64,000 bases of DNA, from assembly GCA_934095865.1 (NCBI GenBank), contig CAKOKU010000002.1, positions 1 through 64,000 on the forward strand, in the 5' to 3' direction. The notes under the pieces were generated by a model that made no database searches, had not been told where the DNA came from, and saw only the letters and a program-made list of their open reading frames with translations. Both the position numbers and the translations under genes were made by a program. Positions 63,730 to 64,000 of the stretch are shown here, piece by piece (within the stretch, counting starts at the first letter, position 1; every line of letters begins with the position of its first letter). The stretch is from an uncultured Bacilli bacterium. Its GTDB lineage: Bacteria > Bacillota_I > Bacilli_A > RF39 > UBA660.

Positions 63730-64000
63730 ATGAAAGTCAAGAATAAAAATCGTTCTTCTATTAAAACTAAGCAAAAAATCAGAGAAGCCTTTGCCGAGTT
63801 GTTAAAAACTAAAAATGAATTGTCAAATATGACAGTTACAGAGTTAGTAAGTATTGCTGATGTTACCCGTTCTACTTTTTATACTCATTATGACTCTATT
63901 TATGATGTTGCCAAAGAGTTACAAGATGAAACTCTAGAATTAATATCTATTTATGATAAGGATATTAGAAGTATTAATGATTTGGATAAATATATAGATA
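63730..64000 (+). CDS. TetR/AcrR-family transcriptional regulator (3' part outside window)
   Basis: The first 90 residues are visible. ATG follows AGGTGG. A basic N-terminus leads to the TetR-type helix-turn-helix (about 13-60): KQKIREAFAELL, then MTVTELVSIADVTRSTFYTHYDS. The ligand-binding part runs off the right edge. Its position divergent from the MMPL exporter, with an inverted repeat between them, suggests that it controls that gene and itself. Confidence 0.9.
   Translation, partial: MKVKNKNRSSIKTKQKIREAFAELLKTKNELSNMTVTELVSIADVTRSTFYTHYDSIYDVAKELQDETLELISIYDKDIRSINDLDKYID

Noticed and set aside
1..64000. CRISPR arrays, insertion sequences, rRNA genes
   Set aside because: I saw no regularly spaced repeats, transposase genes or rRNA sequence anywhere in the window.

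Overview
The window is a low-GC chromosomal segment of a Firmicutes (Bacilli-type) bacterium. The gene order sigH-secE-nusG-rplKA-rplJL, two CIRCE-type heat-shock operators, T-rich intrinsic terminators and AGGAGG-type ribosome sites all fit this. It is not a wall-less mollicute: there are genes for peptidoglycan and envelope work (FemX-type ligase, DD-carboxypeptidase, several wall hydrolases, lgt). TGA is used as a stop in ATGA gene overlaps and the only Trp tRNA has anticodon CCA, so the standard bacterial code applies. The mix of trimmed operons and many family-less genes suggests an uncultured, probably host-associated relative of Erysipelotrichales/RF39; this placement is inference.

Region 1 (1-10.1 kb): translation and transcription core, all on the minus strand. 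Reading in the transcribed direction there is mrnC-rlmB-sigH, secE-nusG, rplK-rplA with an L1-type leader, and rplJ-rplL with an L10 leader. Then come two prepilin-like genes where rpoBC would normally lie, then rpsL-rpsG-fusA and tuf (cut by the window edge).

Region 2 (10.1-23.3 kb): trxB-lgt, uvrA with a radical SAM gene and an unknown gene upstream, a divergent XRE regulator with a perfect 12-bp inverted repeat over its promoter, TspO, an SDR enzyme, a DUF1294 protein, an unknown charged protein, a CBS/DRTGG family II pyrophosphatase and uvrB. uvrA and uvrB are unlinked.

Region 3 (23.3-30.1 kb): two adjacent operons of largely unknown genes. One is hydrolase-like / DUF2130 / unknown 428 aa. 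The other is an overlapping trio of 86, 816 and 85 aa. This is the least explained part of the window.

Region 4 (30.1-43.6 kb): a YugP-type protease, cysS, femX, ychF, an AbgT-type transporter, DUF951, mscS, parB-parA, a DHH phosphoesterase, ftsH and tilS.

Region 5 (43.6-51.5 kb): small membrane and accessory genes (DUF308, a degenerate signal-peptidase-like protein, small ORFs, a cold-shock protein, a kinase-like protein), tRNA-Trp, a DUF3298 protein and a ClpB lacking its N domain under CIRCE control.

Region 6 (51.5-64 kb): htpG under a second CIRCE-like operator, a holin/M23-LysM lysis cassette, further wall hydrolases (SleB-type, amidase with four LysM), DacA and MtnN, and a 1276-residue MMPL exporter with a large repeat insert, divergent from a TetR-family regulator cut by the window end.

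Where the first possible start lay inside a ribosome site, coordinates were moved to the start best supported by spacing to that site.
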